A stretch of 57,503 nt of DNA from SVTX01 sp045588675. GTDB lineage: Bacteria > Bacillota > Clostridia > Oscillospirales > CAG-272. This document shows, one piece after another, positions 15,518 to 24,739 of this stretch; the first letter of the stretch is position 1; every line of letters starts with the position of its first letter. The stretch lies in NCBI GenBank assembly GCA_045588675.1, contig JAZNER010000044.1, forward strand, positions 1 to 57,503. The letters are read 5' to 3'. Made by a program: the position numbers and the translations under genes. The notes under the pieces were generated by a model. The model was not told the origin of the DNA. It saw only the letters and a list, made by a program, of their open reading frames with translations, and searched no databases.

Positions 15518-15982
15518 TTAGAACGGAATATCTTCCGGAAAATCGTCAGCGTTTCCAGCCGGAACATAGTTCTGTGGCTTAGATGTATACGATTGTTGCG
15601 GCGGTCCGTATGAGCCGCCCTGCTGTGCATAGCCGCCGCTGCTAGTACCCGCGCCGCCGAGCAGCTGAACGTCATCAGCTACGACGGTTATGCGGCTGAA
15701 TTTCTGCCCGTCCTTTTCCCATCTGTCCTGGCGCAGATGAGCCGTAACGCCGATCTGCTTGCCTTTCACAAGATACGGCTTCAAGTTTTCAGCCGTCTTG
15801 CCCCATAGAGTGATGTCGAAGTAGCTTACTTCATCGACCCACTGGTCGCCCTGTTTTTTTGCGCGGTTGACCGCTATACTTATGTTTGCACGTGCAATGC
15901 CGCCGGTTGTATACGCAAAGTTCTGGTCGTCCAAATCTTTTGTAAGACGTCCGATAAGTATTGTCTGGTTAATGTCGTTCAT
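15518..15982 (-). CDS. ssb: Single-stranded DNA-binding protein
   Basis: A 154-aa SSB. The OB fold spans about residues 1-110 (TILIGRLTKD at the start, VSYFDITLWGKTAENL in the middle), followed by a Gly/Gln-rich linker and the acidic tip DDFPEDIPF, the usual docking site for replication and repair partners. It protects single-stranded DNA during phage replication and recombination. It stands beside the helicase-loader gene, as expected. Confidence 0.93.
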   Translation of the reverse strand: MNDINQTILIGRLTKDLDDQNFAYTTGGIARANISIAVNRAKKQGDQWVDEVSYFDITLWGKTAENLKPYLVKGKQIGVTAHLRQDRWEKDGQKFSRITVVADDVQLLGGAGTSSGGYAQQGGSYGPPQQSYTSKPQNYVPAGNADDFPEDIPF

Positions 15983-15996
15983 TTAATTTCTCCTTT

Positions 15997-16851
15997 TTAA
16001 CGCCGTATCCGCCGGTAGTCCGGAGCGTCATACATCGTTACAATCTCTGAATCCTGCCCCAATCTTGACAGAATGTCGTTTCCCAAAAAGTTCTCAAAGC
16101 ACTGCTCGCAGTGGTTTTTGCCGTGCGGACAGTCTTTCATCAGATGGCTGTTAGTGCCGAGCATGAACGGAAGCCCGCGCTGATGCCGCTTGTCAAGAAT
16201 GTACGAAAGCCAGTTAAGTTCCGCCGAGCTGCCCTTGGTGCGCCCCATCTCGTCGATGAACAGCATCGGGATTGTTGCAAGCTCCTCTACTATTTCAAGC
16301 TCCGTCCGCTTCGCAAGTGACGAATATGCCTGACGGATTGTGCACGAAATCTCATACATCGTTAAAATCCTGCCGCCCAAAGCCTTTACAGCAACAGAGC
16401 CAAGATGCGTCTTTCCGCAGCCGTTCGTGCCGAGCAGAATAACCTTGCCGTGCTTCTGTTCAATAAGCCGCGCAACGGCAGCCTTTGCCTTTTCCTGCGA
16501 CGGAACTGTAGGAATGTAATCATCGAGCGTTTTGTTCCAGTATTCCTTCTCGATGTTCATCTCCCTGTATTGTGCTTGCAATGCTTCAAGAGCCTGTTCT
16601 TTGGCTTTTTGTTCCGCTTCCGCTTCGCGCCGTTTTTCTTCTTCTCGCTCGCATATCGGGCAGAAAGACTGTGTCGGCGAACCGTTCAATACAGCTACAT
16701 CACAGGGAATTTCTCCATGCTTCGGGCAGACATGCAGCACTTTCTGCATAGAAAAGAATTCAATCTTTTTGAATTCTTTCTGAACATTGCCGTTGCGGTC
16801 TGCCATTGCATATCCGTTTTCATTCCTTACAGTCTCAAGCTTCTGCATCAA
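15997..16851 (-). CDS. DnaC/IstB-like helicase-loader ATPase
   Basis: A 284-aa AAA+ ATPase. An N-terminal zinc knuckle (CPKHGE, then FCPICERE about 20 residues later) precedes a helical linker and the ATPase with Walker A LLGTNGCGKTHL (about residues 140-151) and Walker B as MLFIDEMGR. Proteins of this type load the replicative helicase at the phage origin. The upstream gene encodes a winged-helix protein and the downstream one SSB, forming a replication module. Confidence 0.85.
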   Translation of the reverse strand: MMQKLETVRNENGYAMADRNGNVQKEFKKIEFFSMQKVLHVCPKHGEIPCDVAVLNGSPTQSFCPICEREEEKRREAEAEQKAKEQALEALQAQYREMNIEKEYWNKTLDDYIPTVPSQEKAKAAVARLIEQKHGKVILLGTNGCGKTHLGSVAVKALGGRILTMYEISCTIRQAYSSLAKRTELEIVEELATIPMLFIDEMGRTKGSSAELNWLSYILDKRHQRGLPFMLGTNSHLMKDCPHGKNHCEQCFENFLGNDILSRLGQDSEIVTMYDAPDYRRIRR

Positions 16852-16859
16852 TCAGCCCC

Positions 16860-17645
16860 TTACAGCGCAATCTTGTCTGCAAGCATGTCTCCGCCATCAT
16901 TTTCAGTTCTGCCGTGTTCCTTTACGACCGGCGCCTGATAGCGCGATATGCCGCCTTTGAGCACGAACCTGTCAGGCGTGGCCGGAATGAACTGACGCGG
17001 AATCGCGCCGCTGTCTATTCCTTCCGCAAAGTTTCTGAAAGCCGTTTCAATCTGTTCCGCTGTCGGCTTAGACTTCTGCCAGAACCGTGTCCAGTCGCGC
17101 GGGCGTTCGATTGTCGCCGTTATCTGGAAAATGCACTGTCCGTTCTTGTCTTTCGTTGTCTGCCAGAGGTTCAAGAAAAGCTTCATTTCTTCTGTCAGAT
17201 TGATTTCGGAATAAGCATCTGCCGACGGCGCGGAAAGCTGTCCGGCTTCCGCCGTTTTTGGAGACAGAAACTCGTCAAGCGGGTAGCAGTAGCCGACTTC
17301 TTTCAAGAACGCAAGCAGTTCAACGTCGAACGTTTTCAAGAGCCTGTGAATTCCGCGCATGATGTTCGGATTCTGGCATTTCTGATGGCGCGGCCATGAC
17401 GGAAGCACTATGTACTCGCCGTGACGGTACGCTTTTCCGGCATCCTTGAATTTTTCAGTGATTGTCTTTATTTCGTTTTCATCAAGCCCTGTGTCGAACA
17501 CGATTCTTCTCTGCGGAATCTTGTATACGCCCGCAATGTTCGTGAGCGAGTTTGTGAGCAGGTAAAGATAGACATACCTCTCCGTCGGAGAAAGGCTCTG
17601 AACCCATTCATCATCCCAGAAACTTGTAGATACATATCTTTTCAT
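16860..17645 (-). CDS. Probable replication initiator (winged-helix N-terminus)
   Basis: Start set at the ATG at 17645 (MKRYVSTSFWDDEWVQSLSP), preceded by GGTGG; a GTG six codons upstream is the alternative. Residues 1-110 look like the winged-helix replication proteins that open 'W.D..V..L.P.ERY.YLYLLTN', common beside dnaC in temperate phages. The rest is less defined and ends with a disordered tail. It would bind the origin, perhaps within its own gene, and recruit the DnaC-like loader. Confidence 0.65.
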   Translation of the reverse strand: MKRYVSTSFWDDEWVQSLSPTERYVYLYLLTNSLTNIAGVYKIPQRRIVFDTGLDENEIKTITEKFKDAGKAYRHGEYIVLPSWPRHQKCQNPNIMRGIHRLLKTFDVELLAFLKEVGYCYPLDEFLSPKTAEAGQLSAPSADAYSEINLTEEMKLFLNLWQTTKDKNGQCIFQITATIERPRDWTRFWQKSKPTAEQIETAFRNFAEGIDSGAIPRQFIPATPDRFVLKGGISRYQAPVVKEHGRTENDGGDMLADKIAL

Positions 17646-17686
17646 TTGTAACCACCCTTGCACAGCCGCATAAGCGGCTGTTTATT

Positions 17687-18385
17687 TCAGTCCTCTTCGT
17701 CGTCCCCGAAAGGCAGCTCGGAAGCCTTTTCCTTTCTGCGACGTTCAGCCTGCTGTTCCTTTACGCCTTTCCAGTAATGAAGTTCCTTAACCTGTCCTTC
17801 GACCCAGTTAAAGCCCTTATCCCAGCCGCGAACCCAGAACAGCTCTCTGCTTGATTTTGCCTGAGCATAGAGAAAATCTTTCTTCGCCTTGATTTCGTTC
17901 TGCATTGATTCTCTAACCGCCGCATAGTTTTCACTTTCCACAAGGCCGTCAAGCAGTACGGAAAACTGCCTTAATTCTTCAAGAGAGAGATTGCAGTCTG
18001 TATCGCCGTCTCCGTCACCGTCCGCGCCGTCAAGCTGCTGTACCCACGGTGTCATGCGGTTGGCAGTGTCAAAAAGCGCAGGCGGAATATCAAAGCCGGC
18101 ATCTTTTGCAATGCTCTTGAAATTCCTGATTCCGGCACAGAAGCCCTGCAACTCGGCAACGCTGTTACCTTTTTCTTCAACCTGAAGCTTTGCCTCCGCC
18201 TCGTGTGCCGCAAAATTTGACTGCAAGATAAGATTCCGGAAAATATCCTGAATATCCATGCTTCCTGCGCCTGTTGCCGACTGTTCTTCATCCGGTTCAA
18301 TAACTGCCGGAAGAGTTACATCAGCAGGAAGAGTTGTTTCTTCTTCCTCAATTACAGCTTCATCATCCAAAAAAACAACACCCAT
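17687..18385 (-). CDS. Hypothetical protein, 232 aa, upstream of the replication initiator
   Basis: Start set at the ATG at 18385 with GGGAGG seven bases upstream; this removes an overlap with the 51-aa gene. The protein starts MGVVFLDDEAVIEEEETT, has an acidic N-terminus, a helical middle with a DGDGDGD run (about residues 123-129) and a charged, helical C-terminus ending in PFGDDEED. The acidic PF-containing tail resembles SSB tips and might bind replication partners. No family recognised. Confidence 0.65.
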   Translation of the reverse strand: MGVVFLDDEAVIEEEETTLPADVTLPAVIEPDEEQSATGAGSMDIQDIFRNLILQSNFAAHEAEAKLQVEEKGNSVAELQGFCAGIRNFKSIAKDAGFDIPPALFDTANRMTPWVQQLDGADGDGDGDTDCNLSLEELRQFSVLLDGLVESENYAAVRESMQNEIKAKKDFLYAQAKSSRELFWVRGWDKGFNWVEGQVKELHYWKGVKEQQAERRRKEKASELPFGDDEED

Positions 18386-18386
18386 T

Positions 18387-18542
18387 TCATACCTCCCTGT
18401 GTCCGTCTTTTTCGTCTTTACCTTTATCTGTGGCAGGCGCATCTTTTGCGCTGTCACCCGCTATCTTTTCAAGAGCCCTGCGGATTCCGCGAAGCTCGTT
18501 GATAACCTTTCTGTGAAAGTCCATTTCTTCTCTAGTCAGCAT
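18387..18542 (-). CDS. Small hypothetical protein, 51 aa
   Basis: Reads MLTREEMDFHRKVINELRGI then a basic, Lys/Asp-rich tail. The ATG at 18542 lies within the 3' end of the ParB-like gene with GGAG upstream, and the stop lies one base before the next start. Coupled translation with both neighbours supports it. Function unknown. Confidence 0.65.
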   Translation of the reverse strand: MLTREEMDFHRKVINELRGIRRALEKIAGDSAKDAPATDKGKDEKDGHREV

Positions 18543-20133
18543 CTTCAGACTCCGTTTTCTTTTCTTCAGTCTGATCTTCTATGACTTCTTTTGCTGATTC
18601 ATCACGCACCGCTTTGAGGTCAATGTCGAAGTGAGAGAAAATCTTTTCCCAGTCTGAGTCTTCAATGCCGTATATCTCCGGCTTCGGACCGTAACCGACT
18701 AATTTTGATTTTATGAGGGCAATGCAGATGCTTTTTGATCCTACTCTCTGGAGTTTTTCAAACACAGCAAAAGACTGGCTGACATCCTCGTTTGTTATTC
18801 CATCGTCTGAGAGGAATTTGCGCATTTCCGTATTTGAGAGCGTAAGCTGAGCGGCAAGGATAAGAAGTTCTGCCGTGTTGCAGTTCTCGGGCTGAAACGC
18901 ATCAGCTACTTTCTGTAGAAAAAGATTCTTCACATCAAATTCAAGGCCATAATTGCTTGTATCGGAAATAATTTTTTCACGCTTTTCTTCGCTGAGTGAC
19001 GAGAAAATATCAGACAATCTTTCTTTTCTCTGTTTCTGCCATTCAGATTCGTTGTCCTGTCGTCCGTCCTCTCCGAAGTACAGAGCATCAACATCGGCGC
19101 GTTTCGCAAGCTCAATGAAAACGAATTCAGTTCCGTTCCAGCACGGCACCCATTCAACCTTGGCCGCCGTTTCAAGCTGTTCCTTGATTCTTGCGTCATC
19201 ATCGTCTTGCGGTTCCGTAATGTCGTCTTCGTCGTCTGCAATGGAAGATATTTTGATTCCAAGTATTTCTGTTCCGTCAGGAACTGATACAGTGGTTACG
19301 ATACGGCTTCCGTCCCATGCTTCAACATGCGGGTCACCTTTCATTTTTTCGCTGAATTCCGTGAACGAAGTTTCGATTCTCTGTTGCAAAGTCTTGCAGA
19401 AACATTCATGGTCAAGGCAGCGGTCATCTGATTCGGCAAGTTCCGGGAACAAGGTCTTGTCTGAATAGCGGGTCCGCTTTGTGCAGGCGGCACATTCAGC
19501 GCAGTCGCCGAGAATACGGAGCAAATCATTGCTTATATTTCTGATTTCAGCTTTGATTTCCCAGTCAGCGCAATAGCCTCTTTTTTCCGATATGTCCGCA
19601 ACTTTCTTCTGAGCTTCTTCCGGCAAATCAGATGCCATCGCCGCCACATGGAGCGGTATACGCCCGGCCTTGTACAATTCACGCATTTCGGGAACAAGAC
19701 GTGCGAGCTTTGCCCTCTGGTACACGGTGCTCTTATTTCGGCAGAACAACGCGGCAAGTTCCTCAACAGGCGTTCCCTTTTTCAGCTCATTCGCATAAAG
19801 GATTCCTTCATCGATTGCATTCATTTCCTCGCGGGCTGCATTCTCAGAAAGGGCTATCATTTCCTCGCTGTCTTCGCTGATTTCGTCAGCCTCATATACA
19901 TCTGCCCGGATTTCAGTCCAGCCGAGCAGTTCGGCGGCGGCAATTCTACGCCGTCCGGCTATAATGCGGTACATTTTGTCAGATTCAACGTTTTCAATCC
20001 GCACTACAGTAACCGCATTAATCTGGCCGTACTTGTCCATATTGCGGGCAAGCGACTCAATGTCGCCTTTTCCGCCCTCTGTACGGTCTTCGTTCAGTAA
20101 AATTACGCTTATAGGAATTAGTTCAGTTAACAT
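18532..20133 (-). CDS. ParB-like DNA-binding protein
   Basis: A 533-aa protein. The N-terminal ParB domain (about residues 1-100) carries GQINAVTVVR and IAGRRRIAAAELLGW, and an HTH follows (VEELAALFCRNKSTVYQRAK, about 120-139). A Cys cluster, CAECAACTKR, near 215 suggests a metal site. The C-terminal 300 residues are acidic and unlike chromosomal ParB. There is no ParA gene nearby, so a role in DNA organisation, regulation or CTP-dependent spreading is more likely than partition. Confidence 0.8.
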   Translation of the reverse strand: MLTELIPISVILLNEDRTEGGKGDIESLARNMDKYGQINAVTVVRIENVESDKMYRIIAGRRRIAAAELLGWTEIRADVYEADEISEDSEEMIALSENAAREEMNAIDEGILYANELKKGTPVEELAALFCRNKSTVYQRAKLARLVPEMRELYKAGRIPLHVAAMASDLPEEAQKKVADISEKRGYCADWEIKAEIRNISNDLLRILGDCAECAACTKRTRYSDKTLFPELAESDDRCLDHECFCKTLQQRIETSFTEFSEKMKGDPHVEAWDGSRIVTTVSVPDGTEILGIKISSIADDEDDITEPQDDDDARIKEQLETAAKVEWVPCWNGTEFVFIELAKRADVDALYFGEDGRQDNESEWQKQRKERLSDIFSSLSEEKREKIISDTSNYGLEFDVKNLFLQKVADAFQPENCNTAELLILAAQLTLSNTEMRKFLSDDGITNEDVSQSFAVFEKLQRVGSKSICIALIKSKLVGYGPKPEIYGIEDSDWEKIFSHFDIDLKAVRDESAKEVIEDQTEEKKTESEDAD

Positions 20134-20163
20134 CTTTTACCTCCAAGAAAAGATTCGTTTCTG

Positions 20164-20391
20164 CTATATCATTTTGTTGTAAAGCTGCTTGGTCACATCG
20201 AAAATTACAGCCACGGGGCTGTCTCCGGCGACTATCACCTCTAAATGCTTGCCGTTGCTGCAATCAATCAGAACAATCTCATTCACGCTGTCGTATGACA
20301 TTGTGCAGTCCATTTTTTCCGTTTCATTGAACGCCGCCGCAATATGCGGCAGGAGACGTTCAATGATTCCGTTCTCCCGCGCTGTCTTCAT
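20164..20391 (-). CDS. Hypothetical protein, 75 aa
   Basis: A small alpha/beta protein (MKTARENGIIERLLPHIAAA...) whose start overlaps the stop of the preceding gene (ATGA). The strand pattern NEIVLIDCSNGKHLEVIVAG is regular. Function unknown. Confidence 0.6.
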   Translation of the reverse strand: MKTARENGIIERLLPHIAAAFNETEKMDCTMSYDSVNEIVLIDCSNGKHLEVIVAGDSPVAVIFDVTKQLYNKMI

Positions 20392-20891
20392 TCCTTGTAC
20401 CGCTCCTTGTCAGATTCCAAAGTCCATTTTCCGTCTTCAGAGAACCATGCGGTCGCAATCGAAGCACCGTTCGAGCCGCCGTCAATGTGGCTGTATTCGT
20501 AATGAATGCTCATCCAGTAATAAACCTTATCAACAGGGTTTGAATAATCATCATTGTAATAAGGCTCGCTCGTTCCGATTCCGCCGCCGAAGTTCTCAAC
20601 ACGGAATTCTTTCCATGCAAGGCAGATTAACGGCCTGTCCGAAAGGTCAACGCCAGACTTTATGTCAATGCGCTTTTTGTCAGAGTTCACCGTATAAGCA
20701 AACTTCAGATCCTCGCCGAAAAGTTTGTTGATAAGTCCAAAAAGCTCCATCATTCTTTCCGGCTTCGAAACTTCTGCAAAAAGTCGTTCTTTCCGGCTTT
20801 CCCTGTCGTCCTCGTAGTCGCATCTCTGTTCCCATGCTTCTTTTCCGTAGTGCTCGATTCCCCATTTGTCATTTCTGTCAGCTTTTGTCAT
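20388..20891 (-). CDS. Hypothetical protein, 167 aa
   Basis: Start set at the ATG at 20891 (MTKADRNDKWGIEHYGKEAW), with GGAG ten bases upstream; a longer frame exists but has no ribosome site. Tryptophan- and tyrosine-rich C-terminal half, soluble. No known domain recognised. Confidence 0.6.
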   Translation of the reverse strand: MTKADRNDKWGIEHYGKEAWEQRCDYEDDRESRKERLFAEVSKPERMMELFGLINKLFGEDLKFAYTVNSDKKRIDIKSGVDLSDRPLICLAWKEFRVENFGGGIGTSEPYYNDDYSNPVDKVYYWMSIHYEYSHIDGGSNGASIATAWFSEDGKWTLESDKERYKE

Positions 20892-20909
20892 TTTTCTGCT
20901 TCTCCGTTG

Positions 20910-20927
20910 TGTCAGTTTATGCTGACA
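20910..20927. repeat. Short inverted repeat in a gene gap
   Basis: TGTCAG and CTGACA around six bases, in the about 100-bp gap between the HU gene and the 167-aa gene. A weak promoter-like pair (TTGAAG, 16 bases, TAATCT) lies just upstream on the minus strand. It could be an operator or a processing hairpin. Confidence 0.3.
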
Positions 20928-20993
20928 GATTAAGGTAATAACTTTATTCTTCAAGTCTTTTCTTCTAATTTCTTGCAGAATAAGCACTTAAAA

Positions 20994-21275
20994 TTATTTT
21001 CTTTTCAGTCCGCAAAGCCGTCTGAGGGCTTCTGCCGGACGGAACCGCACTACACGCCGCTTCGGGATAACCATGCCGAGATTACTTCTGTGCTCCGGCT
21101 GTTCCACTGTGCAGAACGTGCCGAAACCCCGAAGCTCCACGCGCTCGCCGGAAGCAACGGCGTTAAGCAACCACTCCACAGCAAGGAATGCTGACTGCTC
21201 AGCATCTTTCAGCGTGCAGTCCTTACGCTCCTTGATGTACGCCGCCATGTCAGCCCTGGTCTGCGTCATAAGCAT
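20994..21275 (-). CDS. HU/IHF-family DNA-binding protein
   Basis: A 93-aa histone-like protein. LKDAEQSAFLAVEWLLNAVA matches the N-terminal helices and GERVELRGFGTFCTVEQPEH matches the HU/IHF core (usually 'V.L.GFGTF'); the beta arm, with NLGMVIPKRRVVRFRPAEAL, follows. It bends DNA and may aid replication, recombination or integration. An ATG two codons in overlaps the upstream stop as ATGA and is an equally likely start. Confidence 0.88.
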   Translation of the reverse strand: MLMTQTRADMAAYIKERKDCTLKDAEQSAFLAVEWLLNAVASGERVELRGFGTFCTVEQPEHRSNLGMVIPKRRVVRFRPAEALRRLCGLKRK

Positions 21276-24200
21276 TCCATTGCGATTTTCTGCTCAACCA
21301 TTGCCTTAACCTCGTTGGAGTGGGTGATGATGATTGTGTGGCGCAGCTTGGCCGCTTCGTGGCTTGCCTCAAGCATCCGGCAGTATGCGGTCTTTGCCGA
21401 AGCGTCGAGCGCACCGTCCGTTTCGTCTTGAAAGCAAGTAAGGAACGCAAAGCCTGTATTCCGGCGGCGTATCACGGCGAAAGCGTCATAAATTGCACGC
21501 TTTATCCAGACAGCCTCGCCGCCTGATTTATTCTCAAGCGTAGTGGTTTCGCCGTCGTCTGTGACCATAATCTTGAAGTCCTCAATCTGCTTGCGACTCT
21601 TGCCCTGACCGCCGATACGTGTTGTTTCAATGCTGATCGTGAAGCGGTCGCCGTATGCGCTGTGCAGAAGTGTGTTCGCTGTTTCGGAAATTCCAGGAGC
21701 GAGCGCATCAAGCTCAAGAGCCTGTATGCCGTCCTTTCCGAATGACTTGGCGACAAGCTCCCATTCAGTACTTTCAGCCTTTGCTTCGGCGGCCTTTTTT
21801 TCAGCCTCGTCAAGCTGTGCTTTCTGCCCATCAATTTCAGCAATGTTTTTCTTGCCGGCTTCAATCGTTGTTTCAAGAGATGCCATTTCTGCCTTTACCC
21901 GCGTGTATTGCGCAGAAAGTCCTTCGTGCTTGTTCTGCGCATCGATAAATGCGGTTTCCGCTTCATAGTCCTTCGATTTTGCAAGTTCGGCGGCATCGCT
22001 TTCTGCCTGAGCAAGATATTTCTGCTTATCCGCAATCTGGGCGTTCAATCCCTCAATCCGCACGAGCGCAGTCTTTGCAGTCTCAAGTTCCGAGCGCACG
22101 TTGTTGATGTCTATTTTTGCCATTTCCTGTACGGCATTATTCAGAACCGAAGTATCAAAAACTTTTGGCTGCGGTTTTACCGGCTCTTCAAAGGCAACTT
22201 CCGAGATTTGCTGCGCAAGGGCTGTCAGCTGCTGATTTAGTCCGGCAAGAGCCTGTTCTTTCTCCTCAATGCTGTTTTCTATCAGTTTTATTGCCTGCTC
22301 TGCGTTTTCGCGCTTTGCTGTCAGTTCGGCGATTTTATCAGCCGGAAGTTTCTGTCCGCATGTCGGGCAGGTGTCATTGAATTCAGCAGCATCGCGTTCA
22401 TGCAGCTTGATGTCGTTCCGCGCGTTCGCAATGTCTCGCTCAACAGCCGTGCGCTTGTCAGCGAAAATATCCCGCTGTTTTTCGATTTCGCGCACCTTGC
22501 CGTCATAGATGGCTTTCTGCGAAAGATACTCTGCCATGCGCTTTGAGTTTTCCTCGCTGACGGCAGTCTGCTTCTGCTGTTCCTCGCTTACGGTTTTCTG
22601 CAAGGCTTCGTATTTCTGCACAAGAGCTTCGTTCGCGTCTTTGCCGTTGGCGGCGTTCTCGTTCTGTGTCCTATCGTTTTCAAGCGCCTTTATTTCAGCT
22701 TTCAAATTAGAAATTGAAATGCGGACGTCGCTTTCTTTTTTGGCACGTGTCTTCTCCTTTTCCGCTCGTTTCATTGCCGCGTTCAAATCCTCACGCGCCT
22801 GTTTTCCGTCTGCCGTAACCTGGTCAAGTTCCGCGTTCTTTTCAGCAAGCTGGTTTTCAGCTTCTTTCATGGTGGCTTCAACATCAGCCCTGCGGCTTAC
22901 TGTGAGTTCCAGTGTCTGTGCGCGGATTTCCGCGTCGTGCGCCGTCTGGCTTGCAGCTTTGGCGCGTTCGTTTGCCGCATCAGCAAACTTCTGCAGATAG
23001 TCGATTCCGGCAAGCTCAACAAAGAGCGTTTTCTTTTCTCCGGCTGTAGCATCCGTAAGGTCAGGCAGGTTCTTTGTCGGTCTCTGGGTGATGAAAGCAG
23101 TGCGAAGGAACAGCTCCATCGGTCCGAATGTCGAAAGAACGAATTCCTCGTAAGGTACGGCGTTCTTATCAACGCCCGGAACGGCTTCCCAGCTTGCGCC
23201 GCCGTCTGCTGATGTGTACGCAAAATAAGCGCATGAGCCGCTTTTGTTCTCGCCGTCAATCTGAATAAGGCACTTGACCATGCGGTTTGAATCGCGGTCA
23301 CGGTAGATTACCTCGCGGAAACTGTCACGCAGGCAGAAATGGTCTTGCAGCTTGCCCTTGCGTGTAAGAAGCTGCGGATAAGGGTGACAGTTCTCTATGA
23401 GCGTGGTCTTTCCCTTGCCGTTCTCGCCTGTAAGCGCAATAAGGCCGGAATCGTAAGAATCAAAGTCAATGCTGATTTCGTCCTTGCCGATTCCTTTTTT
23501 GATGCCTGTCGAGCCGCGCAATTTAAGGCTCACAAGCTCCCATGCGCCGTGCGCCTTTGCGCTGTCTTTAGAGATTTCCGCATCAAGTTCTGAAATCTTT
23601 TTAAGAACTGAATCTTTAAGCTCGATTCCCGAATTCTCTGCCCAGACTTTGTATTTTTCAGAAACTCCGGCGGCTTCCGTTATTTCAGCCGCGCGGACTG
23701 TTTCAACCGGAATGTCGGAGATTGTTACGCGGGAACCTTCGACCGCGCCGTGCTCGATAAGCCCTGCAAGCAAGGCTTCTTCGTCAAGCGTTACGCGCTC
23801 TTCTTTTGTGCATGTAATTTCAAGCCAGACACGCTTTCCGCTGATTTCTTCGCCGCTGATCTTGCAGTCAGTGCCGCTTTCAATCTTCATGTTCTGCGGA
23901 TGCGGAAATTCAACGCGCTCAACGCGGGCAGATGTATTCGCGCCGTCAATCTCAACAAGATTGAAGCCGGCCTTATGAGTTTCGCCGAAGTCTTTCGGAT
24001 AGATTGAACCTGCATAATAAGCTGGAAGGTTTCCGACCTGCTGCGGCTTATGGATATGACCGAGAGCGTAATAGTCCGCGCCGATGCTCGCAAGGTCGTC
24101 GATTGTTATGCTCAAGCCGGTGCCGCGCTCTATGGTGCGGTCATTCTGCAGAGAGCAGCCCGCCACGTCGCCGTGGTAGAGCATCACGCACGGCAGATAT

Positions 24201-24739
24201 GCACGCTCACGACGCTTTGCCGCAAGCATGAAGCAGAGCTTCTGCATTGAATCGCGCAGCAACGCTTCGGTTTCATCTTTTCCGGCTGTTGCGTTTGCAA
24301 GCAGATACTTTTTTCTAGGTTCAGGAACGCCAAGAATAAGAGCCTTTGCACAAGGATGAACGCCGCCGACATCAGGAACAATCATTGCATCTTGATTGTC
24401 ACCAATCAAAAGGTATGATTGCGCCGGTTCAAGAACCGTGATAGAATGCTTGCAATTGATTTTGCGGAACACCTCCAGCGAGCCGTCGGTATCATGGCTT
24501 GGCGTGCCGTAAATCATGGCGACAGGGGCTTCGTCCGCAATGTTTCGGATTGCGTCAATGAAGCCGTTGAAGCCGCTCGCTTCGGTGTTCAACATCGAAG
24601 CGTCCCATGTGTCCCCCGCTATGGCTACCAGGTCAACGGGGGCTTTTTTTATAGTGTCAGCAAGGAACTGGAGCGACTTCAAAGCCGCTTCCTGATGTTC
24701 CCTGCAGCAGTGCAAGTCTGCAATATGTGCAATTCTCAT
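21266..24739 (-). CDS. Single-chain SbcD-SbcC (Mre11-Rad50-like) nuclease-ATPase
   Basis: An 1157-aa fusion. Residues 1 to about 350 form a calcineurin-like nuclease: DLH (8-10), GDTWD (42-46), GTPSHD (78-83, where GNHD is usual), then YHGD and GHIHKP further on. Residues about 390-1157 form an SMC-like ATPase: Walker A GENGKGKTT near 436, long coiled coils either side of a zinc hook CPTCGQKL near 789, signature NKSGGEA near 1068, then Walker B FLTCFQDETDG. Separate SbcC and SbcD normally assemble to trim DNA ends and hairpins. Joining them fixes a 1:1 ratio. It may prepare ends for recombination with the protein encoded upstream. Confidence 0.88.
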   Translation of the reverse strand: MRIAHIADLHCCREHQEAALKSLQFLADTIKKAPVDLVAIAGDTWDASMLNTEASGFNGFIDAIRNIADEAPVAMIYGTPSHDTDGSLEVFRKINCKHSITVLEPAQSYLLIGDNQDAMIVPDVGGVHPCAKALILGVPEPRKKYLLANATAGKDETEALLRDSMQKLCFMLAAKRRERAYLPCVMLYHGDVAGCSLQNDRTIERGTGLSITIDDLASIGADYYALGHIHKPQQVGNLPAYYAGSIYPKDFGETHKAGFNLVEIDGANTSARVERVEFPHPQNMKIESGTDCKISGEEISGKRVWLEITCTKEERVTLDEEALLAGLIEHGAVEGSRVTISDIPVETVRAAEITEAAGVSEKYKVWAENSGIELKDSVLKKISELDAEISKDSAKAHGAWELVSLKLRGSTGIKKGIGKDEISIDFDSYDSGLIALTGENGKGKTTLIENCHPYPQLLTRKGKLQDHFCLRDSFREVIYRDRDSNRMVKCLIQIDGENKSGSCAYFAYTSADGGASWEAVPGVDKNAVPYEEFVLSTFGPMELFLRTAFITQRPTKNLPDLTDATAGEKKTLFVELAGIDYLQKFADAANERAKAASQTAHDAEIRAQTLELTVSRRADVEATMKEAENQLAEKNAELDQVTADGKQAREDLNAAMKRAEKEKTRAKKESDVRISISNLKAEIKALENDRTQNENAANGKDANEALVQKYEALQKTVSEEQQKQTAVSEENSKRMAEYLSQKAIYDGKVREIEKQRDIFADKRTAVERDIANARNDIKLHERDAAEFNDTCPTCGQKLPADKIAELTAKRENAEQAIKLIENSIEEKEQALAGLNQQLTALAQQISEVAFEEPVKPQPKVFDTSVLNNAVQEMAKIDINNVRSELETAKTALVRIEGLNAQIADKQKYLAQAESDAAELAKSKDYEAETAFIDAQNKHEGLSAQYTRVKAEMASLETTIEAGKKNIAEIDGQKAQLDEAEKKAAEAKAESTEWELVAKSFGKDGIQALELDALAPGISETANTLLHSAYGDRFTISIETTRIGGQGKSRKQIEDFKIMVTDDGETTTLENKSGGEAVWIKRAIYDAFAVIRRRNTGFAFLTCFQDETDGALDASAKTAYCRMLEASHEAAKLRHTIIITHSNEVKAMVEQKIAMECL

